Below, one piece after another: positions 1-9,137 of a stretch of 64,000 nucleotides of DNA. Positions within the stretch are counted from its first letter, which is position 1, and each line of letters starts with the position of its first letter. The notes beneath the pieces were generated by a model that was not told the origin of the DNA, did not search any database, and saw only the letters and a program-made list of their open reading frames with translations. The position numbers and the translations under genes were made by a program. Origin of the DNA: Nocardioides gilvus (GTDB lineage: Bacteria > Actinomycetota > Actinomycetes > Propionibacteriales > Nocardioidaceae); NCBI RefSeq assembly GCF_003194605.1, contig NZ_QHKY01000001.1, positions 248,001 through 312,000 of the forward strand. Reading direction: 5' to 3'.

Positions 1-642
1 AGCCGCCTGGGCACGTAGTTGTCGCAACTCCTTCTCCACCCGGGTGAGTTCAGCTCGAGTGCTCGACACCGCCTCTTCACGGTCCCCCACGGTCTCCCGC
101 ACCTGTTGGTCCAGTGCACGGACCTGCGCCCGTGCCTCCCCCAGACGCTGACGGACCAGTGCGTTCTCGGCTCGCAACTTCTCCATCTGGGCACGGTGCT
201 CCTCGGCCGCGACACGGGCACCCTCCTGGGCCCGGGCGAGTTGTCCGCGCACCTGCTCGAGCTCACGCTCCCGCGACGCCTCACCAGCGGCCGAGACAGT
301 GATGAGGTGCTCAGCCACTGCACTCTGCCAGCCGTCGGCCTGCAACAACCACGCAGCGGCTGTCCGGTCCACGGGGGCGAGCGCGTCCGGTTGAGCGGCC
401 CAGTCCGGACGGGCGTCAGCCACCTGGACGGCAGCCGCAGAGCGGAACTCCTCGTCCTCGAGCGCCGTGAGGACGGCGCCACGTCCCAGGCGGGCCCTGC
501 GCCGAGAATCGAAGGCGGCCACCTTGCGCAGCCCGACGGGCAGGGACCCCACACTCGGCAAGACCTCGGCGACCACGGTGGCCAGACGCGTGCGGACCTC
601 CTCCGGCAACTCAGACAGCGAGGGCGATGGCGTTTCCTGCAT
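1..642 (-). CDS. NYN-domain-type protein, N-terminal part (truncated by window edge)
   Basis: The reverse strand is open from an ATG at 642 to base 1 with no stop, giving the first 214 codons of a longer protein. The product starts MQETPSPSLSELPEEVRTRL, continues with a conserved-looking globular part (VGLRKVAAFDSRRRARLGRGAV; PVDRTAAAWLLQADGW near residue 95), and from about residue 115 becomes a charged, Arg/Glu/Gln-rich probable coiled coil. This matches my memory of actinobacterial NYN-domain proteins, which have the same N-terminal part and coiled coil followed by a C-terminal PIN-like nuclease domain; that domain would lie outside the window. It is divergent from the nuclease gene at 734 and shares a 91-base promoter gap with it. 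The frame and start are seen directly; the family is inferred. Confidence 0.72.
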   Translation of the reverse strand, partial: MQETPSPSLSELPEEVRTRLATVVAEVLPSVGSLPVGLRKVAAFDSRRRARLGRGAVLTALEDEEFRSAAAVQVADARPDWAAQPDALAPVDRTAAAWLLQADGWQSAVAEHLITVSAAGEASRERELEQVRGQLARAQEGARVAAEEHRAQMEKLRAENALVRQRLGEARAQVRALDQQVRETVGDREEAVSSTRAELTRVEKELRQLRAQAA

Positions 643-733
643 CAGTCCATCCCTTCACCGGTCCGGGTCTCGCTCCGACGGGTCGTGCGCGCCTGACCGC
701 AATTGTCGGTGGTGCTGCCTAACGTCAGGTGGC

Positions 734-2539
734 ATGAGTGTTGCAGTACACGGCGCGGACCGTTTCCAGAAGGGTCAGACTCCTTCTCGCTGGGAGTCCC
801 AACGTGGCTTCGACGACCTGGGGCGTCCACTGCGAGAGCTGACCTTCACGGTGGTCGACCTCGAAACCACCGGCGGCTCCCCCGCGGGCGGCTCGATGAT
901 CACCGAGATCGGAGCCGTGAAGGTGCGTGGAGGTGAGGTCCTGGGCGAGTTCCAGACACTGGTCAATCCGCACTCCGCCATCCCGCCGTTCATCGAGGTC
1001 CTGACGGGCATCAAGAACACGATGGTCATCGACGCCCCCTCCATCGACGCAGCGCTGCCTGCATTCCTGGAGTTCGCGGCAGGCACCGTCCTGGTGGCAC
1101 ACAACGCGCCCTTCGACGTCGGCTTCCTCAAGCACTTCGCCCACGAGCAGGAACGGCCCTGGCCACCCTTCGAGGTGCTCGACACCGCCAAGATCGCTCG
1201 ACGTGTGGTGACCCGCGACGAGACGCCGAACTGCAAGTTGTCGAGCCTGGCCGCTCTCTTCTCGGCCTCCACGACGCCGAACCACCGCGCCCTCGCTGAT
1301 GCCCGGGCCACCGTGGACGTGTTGCACGGCCTGATGGAGCGCCTGGGCGACCAGGGTGTCCACACCCTTGAGGAGTTGCGGACCTTCAGCGCCAAGGTCT
1401 CATCCGCCCAACGCCGCAAGCGCCATCTGGCGGATGCCCTGCCGCAGGCTCCGGGTGTCTACCTCTTCAAGGATTCGGGCGCACGAGTGCTGTACGTCGG
1501 CACGTCCGGCAACCTGCGCCAACGGGTACGCACCTACTTCACGGCCTCGGAGACCCGCAGCCGGATGGGCGAGATGATCACCCTGACCCAAGAGGTGGCC
1601 GCAATCGAGTGCGCCACGGTCCTGGAGGCCCGAGTCCGTGAGTTGCGCCTCATCGCGACCCACAAGCCACACTTCAATCGCCGCTCCAAGTTTCCCGAGA
1701 AGACCCACTTCATCACCCTGACCCGTGAGCACTGGCCGCGACTCTCCCTCGTCCGCCGGGTGAAGGACGACCGCACCCAACTCCTGGGGCCCTTCTCATC
1801 GCGCAGGGTGGCCGAGGAGTGCATGGCAGCCCTGCACGAGGCCTTTCCGCTGCGTCAGTGCTCCGGCCGGTTGCCGCTCGCACCTTCACGCTCAGCCTGC
1901 GCCCTGGCCCAGATGGGGCGCTGCCTCTCCCCCTGCGACGGTTCGAGCGACACGGCGGCGTACGCAGCGCTCGTCGACCGTGTGGGTGCCACCCTCAACG
2001 GTGACCCGACCCCAGTGATCAAGGCACTGGAATCCCGCATGACTGCCTGTGCAGAGGGAGAACGATTCGAGGAGGCCGGCCAACACCGCGATCGACTCTC
2101 CACCTTCGTACGCTCCGCCGCCCGCTCCCAGCGTCTGCGAGCCTTCGCCCGCTGCGCCCAACTCGTGGCCGCCAGGCGCGAGGACGACGGACGGTGGGCC
2201 GTCCACGTGATCAGGTACGGGCGACTGGCCGCTGCGGGAGTGATCCCGCCGGGCGCGCACGCCCCGACCTGGGTCGACGGACTCGTGGCAAGCGCCGAGA
2301 CGGTGGACGCCCCCGCAGCCGGGTTGCCCGCTGGCGCTCGCGAGGAGTCCGAGGAGATGCTTCGATGGCTGGAACAACCCGGCATACGCCTCGTCGACGT
2401 GGTCGGTGAGTGGAGTTGTCCCACGGACGGCGCCGGACGTCATGTGAACATCCACGAGGCGATCGAGGAGTCACGTCGTGCGGTCGTGCCCTTCGATGAG
2501 CAACGCCTGCCAGGCACGCTCCACCGACCGGCACGGTGA
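734..2539 (+). CDS. DEDDh exonuclease / GIY-YIG nuclease fusion protein
   Basis: A 601-residue protein that fuses a DNA polymerase III epsilon-like 3'-5' exonuclease to a UvrC-like N-terminal half. The exonuclease motif VVDLETTG supplies Asp42 and Glu44, HNAPFDVGF lies near residue 123 and HRALADAR near 183. The GIY-YIG signature (GVYLFKD...VLYVGTS) follows near residue 240, and a UVR-like helix pair (CAEGERFEEAGQHRDRL) near 438. The architecture is that of the Rv2191-type proteins of actinobacteria, thought to act in DNA repair. The frame stays open to 467, but ATG 734 is chosen because earlier residues run into the divergent gene at 642 and look like antisense. The ribosome site before the ATG is weak and close (AGGTGG). 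Confidence 0.88.
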   Translation: MSVAVHGADRFQKGQTPSRWESQRGFDDLGRPLRELTFTVVDLETTGGSPAGGSMITEIGAVKVRGGEVLGEFQTLVNPHSAIPPFIEVLTGIKNTMVIDAPSIDAALPAFLEFAAGTVLVAHNAPFDVGFLKHFAHEQERPWPPFEVLDTAKIARRVVTRDETPNCKLSSLAALFSASTTPNHRALADARATVDVLHGLMERLGDQGVHTLEELRTFSAKVSSAQRRKRHLADALPQAPGVYLFKDSGARVLYVGTSGNLRQRVRTYFTASETRSRMGEMITLTQEVAAIECATVLEARVRELRLIATHKPHFNRRSKFPEKTHFITLTREHWPRLSLVRRVKDDRTQLLGPFSSRRVAEECMAALHEAFPLRQCSGRLPLAPSRSACALAQMGRCLSPCDGSSDTAAYAALVDRVGATLNGDPTPVIKALESRMTACAEGERFEEAGQHRDRLSTFVRSAARSQRLRAFARCAQLVAARREDDGRWAVHVIRYGRLAAAGVIPPGAHAPTWVDGLVASAETVDAPAAGLPAGAREESEEMLRWLEQPGIRLVDVVGEWSCPTDGAGRHVNIHEAIEESRRAVVPFDEQRLPGTLHRPAR

Positions 2540-2542
2540 AGC

Positions 2543-2821
2543 TCAGTCGAGGCCGATCGAGAAGGCCGATTCGAGGTCGTGCTTGGAATACGCCCGGAAG
2601 GCTATGTGCGTCTCGGTTTCGCTCACCCCAGGCACCTTGTTGAGTCGGTCCGCGACGACAGCGGCGATCTCGTCATGGTTCCTTACGCGAACGAGCGCGA
2701 TCAGGTCGATCCCGCCGGTGACCGAGTAGACCTCGCTGATCCCCTCCAGCGCGGCGATCGCCTCAGCGACCTCCGGGATACGAGCGACGTCAGCCTTCAC
2801 GAACACGATGGCGGTGATCAT
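2543..2821 (-). CDS. Lrp/AsnC-type ligand-binding (RAM) domain protein
   Basis: A 92-residue protein consisting only of the AsnC/Lrp effector-binding ferredoxin-like fold, with no helix-turn-helix. It begins MITAIVFVKADVARIPEVAE and contains the typical VYSVTGGIDLIALVRV strand-turn-strand and a GVSETETHIAF segment. Stand-alone RAM domains bind amino acids and oligomerise; whether this one regulates transcription is unknown. The gene is convergent with the nuclease gene, three bases from its stop. Actinobacteria commonly carry such a gene near trpD and the cytochrome bc1 genes, which fits this position. Confidence 0.85.
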   Translation of the reverse strand: MITAIVFVKADVARIPEVAEAIAALEGISEVYSVTGGIDLIALVRVRNHDEIAAVVADRLNKVPGVSETETHIAFRAYSKHDLESAFSIGLD

Positions 2822-2964
2822 GGGGACACCGTAGCGAAGTGCTCATCGGGCGATCGCAGCTCGGCCTAGTCACTTCGGGTCATGCTCCCTGATTCCACCG
2901 CGCCATCCTCACCAACGGGCCTAGGCTCGTGCGGTCCGGAACAGGAAGACACGGGAGACTCCAC

Positions 2965-5900
2965 ATGGCACCCACGCTTGCACGCAGAACACGACTCAGC
3001 GCGATGATTTCGCTGGCCGTGGTCGCAGCCCTGGGGAGCACCGTTCCCGGCGCTCACTCCGCCCCACCGGTCCCCGGCGGACTCGCCGCACAGCAGACTG
3101 ACAGCACCACCACGGTGCTCTCCTGGCAGCGCGCCCGGAGCGCGAGCCACTACACCGTGCAGGTCGACAACGACAGCAGCTTCGGTTCTCCGGAGTTCAC
3201 CACCACCACCGCGAACAACCGAGCTGTCCCGCACACGACGCTGCTCCCGGGCACCAACTACTGGCGGGTGCGCTCAGTGTCGACGAGCGGCGACCTCTCC
3301 GAGTGGAGCCCTCGCGAGCAGGTCGCCGTGCCCGACCCCCAGACCCCCACACTGGTGGCTCCGGCCCCCCGCGCCCAGCTCCAACAGCCCGAGGACGTAC
3401 CGCTCCTGCAGTGGAGCGAGGTCCCCGGCGCGAAGTCGTACAAGGTCGAGATCGACGACGCCAGCGACTTCATCGGCGCCCAGAGCCTCACCACGGGCAT
3501 CACGTCCACGATGCCGACCGAACCGCTGGCTCCGGGCACCTGGCACTGGCGGGTCACCGCCACCACCACCGGAGGCATCCTCTCGCGTCCCTCCGAGACG
3601 CGGACCTTCACGGTGCTCCAGCTCGCGGCGCCTGCCTTGGTCTCGCCGGTCAACAGCCCGGACGAATCCGTCCAGGACGTCGTCCTCGACTGGAGCCCGG
3701 TCTCCGGAGCCAAGTACTACGAGCTCGAGGTCGCCACCAACCGCACCTTCGAGCGCACCGACATCATCGACAGCCGGACCAAGATCACCGGTACGCGCTA
3801 CTCGCCACCCACCGGTTACGACAACGACCAGTACTACTGGCGCGTCCGCTCCGTCGACGCGGCCGGCGCGCCCTCGCAGTGGTCGGAGTCCCGCTACAAC
3901 TTCAAGCGGGAGTGGCCCGACCGGCCGCAGCCGGTCTTCCCCAAGCAGTCCGGGACGAACCCCAACCCGAACCTCAACCCGCTCTTCACTATCACGGATC
4001 TCTCGCCCTACCTGCAGTGGACGCCGGTGCGTCACGCCAGCCACTACCAACTCCAGCTCGACACCACTCCTGGCTTCGCATCACCCAAGGTGACGACCTG
4101 CAACGTGGCCGGGACCACCTACACACCGAAGAACGCGGTCTTCGCTGCTAAGCCGCCGCTCAAGGAGTCGACGGACGAGAAGTGCCGCATCCAGGAGGGG
4201 ATCGTCTACTACTGGAGGGTGCGTCCCATGGACAAGCCGTTCAGCAAGGACGGGATCCAGGGCATCTACTCCCCCACCCAGCGGTTCGTGTGGGACCCGG
4301 AAATGTTCGAGTCCGTCAGCCCCGAGAACGGTGAGACAGACGTCAAGACCCCCACCTTCTCCTGGAAGGCAGCCCTCCCGACCGATCAATACAAGATCGA
4401 GGTGCGGGACAAGAACGGCAATCGCGTCGCCTCTGGTACCACCTATGCCACCAGTTGGACTCCGGTCGGGGTCAAGCTCGACCCCGCCGACGGCCCCTTC
4501 GAGTGGGACCTGACAGCCGTTGCTGCAAGCGGAGAGGAGTCCGGCCGTGAGACCCGGGGCTTCCGCCTCGCACCGGAGGCTGACCCCGTCACCACATCGC
4601 AGCCGCCGCTGACGGCTCTGACCGGCATCGCCTCGGACGCCCCTTCCATGCGGGCTCCCCAGCTCTCCTGGGTCCCGGACCCGGACGCCGACCACTACCG
4701 GGTGTGGATGGGTGACGAGGGCACCAACTTCTACTGGACCCCCGAGCGCCATGAGTCGTTCGGCAAGGACCTCCACTACCCCACGGTCACGGACACCGGG
4801 ACGCGCGTCATGGTGCCCGGCACGTATTACTGGCGGGTCGAGTCGTATGACGCCGACAACCGGCGCATCCGTCGCTCGAGCGCCAACACGGTGCGCATCG
4901 CGGACTTCGAGGAGGTCACCGGGCAGCGGATCGCCATCGACGGCAAGACCTTGGAGGGCGGCGGTGGCTGCGCCGCCACTCTTGCCGGCGCCGGATGCCC
5001 CCAGGTGCCGACCACGCCGGTCTTCTCCTGGGATCCGAGCAGTGACTACTCGTTCTACGGGGTCTACGTCTCCCAGGACGCCAACTTCACCAACCTGACC
5101 GAGCCCAAGCGCATCCCGGCCAGTTACAGCACCAAGTACGCATACACGTTTGCCAACACCAACCCGACGCTGGCCGACAACACCTCCGGGGTCCCCTACT
5201 ACTGGCACATCCGTCCTTGCAAGACCGCAGGCGTCTGCGCTCCGGATCCAGTGTCCAATTCCACGAGTCTGGCCAAGAACGCCTTCCGCAAGATCTCCCC
5301 CACCGTGCAGCTGACCTCACCCGGCAACGTGACGGTGGGATCCACCGAGGTCACCTTCTCGTGGCGCGACTACTTCGACAGCAACCGGGCAACCTCGTTC
5401 GCGGCCGGGACGAAGCAGGAGAAGGGCAACCAGAGCGCCATGCAGTACCGGATCCGCGTGGCCACTGACCCGACCTTCACCAACCTGGTCGACAACAGGC
5501 TCGTGGACCAACCGACCTATACCGCCTTCAGCACCCTCTACCCCGAGGGCAAGCTCTACTGGCGGGTGGCTGCCGTGGACGTCTCGGGCAACGAACTGAG
5601 TTCGTCGGTGGGATCGTTCACGAAGAGCTCCGCAGTCCCGACGCCGACCACGCCGGCGCGCAGCTCGACTGTGAGTCCCACGACACCGTTCCGGTGGTCC
5701 ACCGCCGGATTCGCGGGACGCTACGAGATCGAGGTCGCCCGAGACGCCCAGTTCTCACCGACCAAGCGACTCTTCAGCACCAAGGTGTGGACGACCGCCT
5801 ACGCGTGGACGTCATCACTCCCGGTCGGCAACGACTACCACTGGAGGGTCCGCCAGATTGACTCTGCCGGCAACAACGGCGCCTGGTCCCCGGCCGTCAG

Positions 5901-6747
5901 GTTCAACGTGGCTGCCGAAGCCGTCCAGCTGACCTCGCCCACGGCGGGCAGCATCCAGGACGCGAACGGCACCATGCTCACGTGGCGGGCCGTACCGGGT
6001 GCGGCCACCTACAAGGTGGAGGTGAGCACGGCTGCCGGCAAGCGGGTCGAGAGTTTCTCCACCGGAGCCACCGCCTTCGCCCCCTACAAGGCAATGGGCA
6101 GCGGACTGCACACCTGGAGCGTCACTGCACTCGATGGCACCGGCAAGACTCTGAGCACTGCCACGAGCAGCTTCAAGGTCGTGGTCGACCTGACTGCGTT
6201 GGCTCCACCGAAGGTCACCGGCAAGGCACGCGTCGGGAGCAAAGTCACGGCGATTGCGCCTGAGTGGCCGGCGAAGTTGAAGACCACGTACCAGTGGCTG
6301 CGCAACGGCAAGGCGATCAAGGGGGCCACCGCCGCCTCGTACACCGTGCAGTTGGCCGACGCCACCACGTGGCTCCAGGTCCGGGCGACCGGCACCGCCA
6401 CCGACGGTGGCTCCAGCACCAGCACATCCGCCCGGGTGAAGGTGCCCAAGGCCAGCTCCACCATCGCTGCGAAGCTTTCCAAGAAGAGCGTCAAGCGGGG
6501 TCAGAAGGTCACCGTGACCGCCACCTTGAAGGTCGCAACCACCAAGAGCCCCACCGGCACCGTCCAGGTGAAGCGCGGCAAGAAGACCATCAAGTCGGTC
6601 AAGGTGAAGACGAGGCACAAGGGCCGCATCACCATCAAGCTGCCCAAGAGCCTGAAGAAGGGCAAGCACGTGCTCCGTCTGTACTTCAAGGGCACCTCGA
6701 AGATCAACAAGTCCAAGTCGAAGAAGGTCGTGCTGCGCGTCAAGTGA
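2965..6747 (+). CDS. large secreted protein with about ten fibronectin type III-like repeats and C-terminal Ig-like domains
   Basis: A 1,260-residue exported protein. ATG 2965 is preceded by GGGAG and gives a clear Sec signal peptide: Arg-rich start, hydrophobic stretch MISLAVVAALGST, then an Ala-rich cleavage region ending near AHSA. The body repeats a module of about 90-125 residues, each marked by an aromatic-Trp-Arg-Val strand (YYWRVRSVD, WHWRVTATT, YHWRVRQID and so on) near residues 99, 193, 290, 415, 512, 621, 746, 866, 958 and 1049. An Ig-like segment (TYQWLRNGKAIKGATAASY) follows, then a Lys-rich bacterial Ig domain from about 1165 to the end. There is no LPXTG anchor and no catalytic motif. 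A role in surface or polysaccharide interaction is plausible but unproven. A frame-extending GTG at 2929 lacks a useful ribosome site. Confidence 0.88.
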   Translation: MAPTLARRTRLSAMISLAVVAALGSTVPGAHSAPPVPGGLAAQQTDSTTTVLSWQRARSASHYTVQVDNDSSFGSPEFTTTTANNRAVPHTTLLPGTNYWRVRSVSTSGDLSEWSPREQVAVPDPQTPTLVAPAPRAQLQQPEDVPLLQWSEVPGAKSYKVEIDDASDFIGAQSLTTGITSTMPTEPLAPGTWHWRVTATTTGGILSRPSETRTFTVLQLAAPALVSPVNSPDESVQDVVLDWSPVSGAKYYELEVATNRTFERTDIIDSRTKITGTRYSPPTGYDNDQYYWRVRSVDAAGAPSQWSESRYNFKREWPDRPQPVFPKQSGTNPNPNLNPLFTITDLSPYLQWTPVRHASHYQLQLDTTPGFASPKVTTCNVAGTTYTPKNAVFAAKPPLKESTDEKCRIQEGIVYYWRVRPMDKPFSKDGIQGIYSPTQRFVWDPEMFESVSPENGETDVKTPTFSWKAALPTDQYKIEVRDKNGNRVASGTTYATSWTPVGVKLDPADGPFEWDLTAVAASGEESGRETRGFRLAPEADPVTTSQPPLTALTGIASDAPSMRAPQLSWVPDPDADHYRVWMGDEGTNFYWTPERHESFGKDLHYPTVTDTGTRVMVPGTYYWRVESYDADNRRIRRSSANTVRIADFEEVTGQRIAIDGKTLEGGGGCAATLAGAGCPQVPTTPVFSWDPSSDYSFYGVYVSQDANFTNLTEPKRIPASYSTKYAYTFANTNPTLADNTSGVPYYWHIRPCKTAGVCAPDPVSNSTSLAKNAFRKISPTVQLTSPGNVTVGSTEVTFSWRDYFDSNRATSFAAGTKQEKGNQSAMQYRIRVATDPTFTNLVDNRLVDQPTYTAFSTLYPEGKLYWRVAAVDVSGNELSSSVGSFTKSSAVPTPTTPARSSTVSPTTPFRWSTAGFAGRYEIEVARDAQFSPTKRLFSTKVWTTAYAWTSSLPVGNDYHWRVRQIDSAGNNGAWSPAVRFNVAAEAVQLTSPTAGSIQDANGTMLTWRAVPGAATYKVEVSTAAGKRVESFSTGATAFAPYKAMGSGLHTWSVTALDGTGKTLSTATSSFKVVVDLTALAPPKVTGKARVGSKVTAIAPEWPAKLKTTYQWLRNGKAIKGATAASYTVQLADATTWLQVRATGTATDGGSSTSTSARVKVPKASSTIAAKLSKKSVKRGQKVTVTATLKVATTKSPTGTVQVKRGKKTIKSVKVKTRHKGRITIKLPKSLKKGKHVLRLYFKGTSKINKSKSKKVVLRVK

Positions 6748-6762
6748 CCTGGTGCTGACACA

Positions 6763-6798
6763 GAACCGGCCTCGCTCCTACGGGAGCGAGGCCGGTTC
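6763..6798. terminator. bidirectional hairpin terminator
   Basis: A perfect 16-base-pair stem (gaaccggcctcgctcc and its complement) closed by the tetraloop TACG, a UNCG-type loop. It lies between the convergent ends of the repeat-protein gene (6747) and trpD (6840) and can serve both. Confidence 0.85.
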
Positions 6799-6839
6799 GT
6801 GCATTGCAGTTTCGCGACTCAAGCAGCCGCAGCAGTCCC

Positions 6840-7868
6840 CTACTGCGCGGTCGCTGCCACCCAACGCTCCAACAGTTGCGCGGCGGATCCGTCGTCGATG
6901 ACCCTGCGCGCCTCGGCGATCCCGTGGCGCAGCCGCTCCTCGAGACCCTCACCCACGGGTGAGTGCACAGCGAGCGCAGCGCCGGCATTGAGCAGCACGG
7001 CGTCGCGCACCGCCCCCCGGTCGCCAGCCAGCAAGCGGCGTACGGCCTCGGCATTGACCGCGGGCGACCCGCCGCGCAGCTCATCTGCCGGGCTGTACTC
7101 GATCCCGTAGTCGCGCGGGTCGATGCGGTGCTCCACCACGCGGTCGCCCTCGACCACCCAGACCCGGGAGGTGGTGGTGATCGTCAGTTCGTCGAGGCCG
7201 TCGTCGCCGCGGAAGACCCACGCGTCGAGTCCGCGTCGGGCGAACACCTCGGCCATGATCGGCGCCATCCGCTCATCGGCACAGCCAATGGCCTGCGCGG
7301 CGGGCCGGGCCGGGTTGGAGAGCGGTCCCAGGAAGTTGAAGGTGGTGCCGATGCCCAATTCGCGACGCGGCACCGCCGCGTGGCGCATGGCCGGATGGAA
7401 GGCCACCGCGAAGCAGAAGGTGATCCCGACCTCGTCCGCGATCTCCGCCACCCGTTGGATCGGGAGGTCGAGCCGTACGCCGAGCGCCTCGAGGACGTCC
7501 GCCGAGCCACACTCCGACGAAGCCGAGCGGCTGCCGTGCTTGACCACCTTGGCGCCAGCCGCGGCCGCCACGATGGCCGACATGGTGGAGATGTTGACCG
7601 ACATCGATCGGTCTCCCCCGGTGCCGACGATGTCGAGCAGGCGACCGGGAACGGCGATGGCGTTGCCGGCCGTGAGCATCGAGTCGGAGAGACCCAGCAC
7701 CTCGTCGACGGTCTCGCCCTTGGCCCGCAGGGCCACCGCGAAACCCGCGATCTGCACCGGGGTCGCTGCTCCGTCAAGGATCTCCTTCATCGCCCACACG
7801 GTCTCGGCCGTCGAGAGATCCTGACCGGAGACGAGGGCGGAGAGCAGTTCAGGCCATGAGTTGCCCAT
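6840..7868 (-). CDS. trpD: anthranilate phosphoribosyltransferase
   Basis: Catalyses the second step of tryptophan synthesis, joining anthranilate to PRPP to give phosphoribosyl-anthranilate, in the cytosol. The 342-residue product has the family's PRPP-binding GTGGD loop ([15 protein letters not shown]), the KHGSRSASS segment, and the anthranilate-site region [17 protein letters not shown]. Length is normal for TrpD. ATG 7868 is used; a GTG codon directly before it (7871) is an alternative, and neither has a strong ribosome site, consistent with coupling to the gene ending at 7875. No other trp gene is nearby, which is usual where trpD sits apart near the cytochrome genes in actinobacteria. 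Confidence 0.95.
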   Translation of the reverse strand: MGNSWPELLSALVSGQDLSTAETVWAMKEILDGAATPVQIAGFAVALRAKGETVDEVLGLSDSMLTAGNAIAVPGRLLDIVGTGGDRSMSVNISTMSAIVAAAAGAKVVKHGSRSASSECGSADVLEALGVRLDLPIQRVAEIADEVGITFCFAVAFHPAMRHAAVPRRELGIGTTFNFLGPLSNPARPAAQAIGCADERMAPIMAEVFARRGLDAWVFRGDDGLDELTITTTSRVWVVEGDRVVEHRIDPRDYGIEYSPADELRGGSPAVNAEAVRRLLAGDRGAVRDAVLLNAGAALAVHSPVGEGLEERLRHGIAEARRVIDDGSAAQLLERWVAATAQ

Positions 7869-7874
7869 CACGGA

Positions 7875-8297
7875 TCAGGCAGTGACCGCGACGTTGCCCC
7901 GGAGCAACCCCACGGCAACCTCGGCCAGGTGGATCGGGTCGAGCGGGTGTGGCACCGCCGCCTCGGCCCTCGACCAGGTGGCGAGCCAGGCGTCCTGGGG
8001 GCGACCGGTGAGCACGAGGATCGGCGGGCAGGCGTGGATCTCGTCCTTCAACTGCTTGGCGATCCCCATGCCACCAGCGGGCACGGCCTCTCCGTCGAGG
8101 ATGGCCAGAGCGATCCCCCCAGCGTCCATGTTCTGGATGACGACGGGCTCGGTCGCGACCTCGACGTACTCCAACTCGGGCAGGTCCGGGTGCGGCCGGC
8201 GGCCGAGGGCGAGGATGACCTGCTGCCGGGTGTCGATGTCGTCCGAGTAGACAAGGACCCTCAGCGAGGCGGGCGTCGAGGCTGTCGTGTCAGTCAC
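7875..8297 (-). CDS. receiver-like (pseudo-response-regulator) protein
   Basis: A 140-residue protein with the fold pattern of a CheY-type receiver but no output domain. The acidic pair is present (YSDD, residues 17-20), Asp68 in AILDGE is at the phospho-acceptor strand, and Thr97 follows strand 4 (LVLTGR). The normally invariant Lys of the KP motif is replaced: the sequence reads VPHPLDP with His117. Start is GTG 8297. The stop lies six bases before trpD, so the two are probably co-transcribed. No sensor kinase is adjacent. The protein may work without phosphorylation; its target is unknown. Confidence 0.75.
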   Translation of the reverse strand: MTDTTASTPASLRVLVYSDDIDTRQQVILALGRRPHPDLPELEYVEVATEPVVIQNMDAGGIALAILDGEAVPAGGMGIAKQLKDEIHACPPILVLTGRPQDAWLATWSRAEAAVPHPLDPIHLAEVAVGLLRGNVAVTA

Positions 8298-8453
8298 GTC
8301 GCCGACTGTACCGCTCCCGGCCACCGGGGAGCCCGCGAGTGCGCCCCTGAGCAGCGTCCGAGGGGCACGCGAAGCCGGGAAATCGGCCAGCACACGACTC
8401 GCCCGGCCCAAACTACGGGGGTGGAGGTGCCCTTCTTCCCGACTACCTACATA

Positions 8454-9104
8454 ATGATCACCGTGGCGACTGCAACGACGGCTATTCCGGCATCCCGACT
8501 TCACGGGCAGCACGACCGACCCAGCATGGTCAGCGTGGGTACGATCGTTTGGCTCGCAAGCGAGTTGATGTTCTTCGCGGCTCTGTTCGCGTCGTACTTC
8601 ACGATTCGCGCTGCGAGCCCCGAACTGTGGGCACAGGAGACGGCGCTGCTCAACGTGCCGTTCGCCCTCGGCAACACGACCATCCTCGTGTTGTCCTCTG
8701 TCGCCTGCCAGCTCGGCGTCTTCGCCGCCGAGCGGGGACAGGTCGGACGCACCGGGGCACTGTTCAACGTCAAGCTCTGGGGCCTGCGCGAGTGGTTCAT
8801 CCTGACCTACGTCATGGGTGCCGTCTTCGTCGCAGGACAGGCGCTGGAGTACGTCGAACTGGTGCACCACGGAGTGACCATCCAGGACTCGGCCTACGGG
8901 TCGGCGTTCTACCTCGCCACCGGCTTCCACGGTATCCACGTGATCGGCGGCCTCGTTGCCTTCCTCTTCGTCCTGGGGCGCACCTACGTGGCGCGTCGCT
9001 TCACGCACGAGCAGGCAGTCAGCGCGATCGTCGTGTCCTACTACTGGCACTTCGTCGACGTGGTGTGGATCGCGCTCTTCGCGGCGATCTACCTCATCCA
9101 GTAA
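8454..9104 (+). CDS. ctaE: cytochrome c oxidase subunit III
   Basis: Subunit III of the aa3 terminal oxidase. The 216-residue product is hydrophobic, with about five membrane helices ([66 protein letters not shown] among them). It has the family signatures [26 protein letters not shown] and [12 protein letters not shown]. The short form without the two extra N-terminal helices is normal in actinobacteria. The start is uncertain: ATG 8454 lacks a clear ribosome site, GTG 8463 is possible, and translation may be leaderless. It leads the ctaE-qcrC-qcrA-qcrB run; qcrC starts 33 bases downstream. Confidence 0.93.
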   Translation: MITVATATTAIPASRLHGQHDRPSMVSVGTIVWLASELMFFAALFASYFTIRAASPELWAQETALLNVPFALGNTTILVLSSVACQLGVFAAERGQVGRTGALFNVKLWGLREWFILTYVMGAVFVAGQALEYVELVHHGVTIQDSAYGSAFYLATGFHGIHVIGGLVAFLFVLGRTYVARRFTHEQAVSAIVVSYYWHFVDVVWIALFAAIYLIQ

Positions 9105-9137
9105 GTCCCGATCCGGATCTGAAGAGGATTTAGACAA

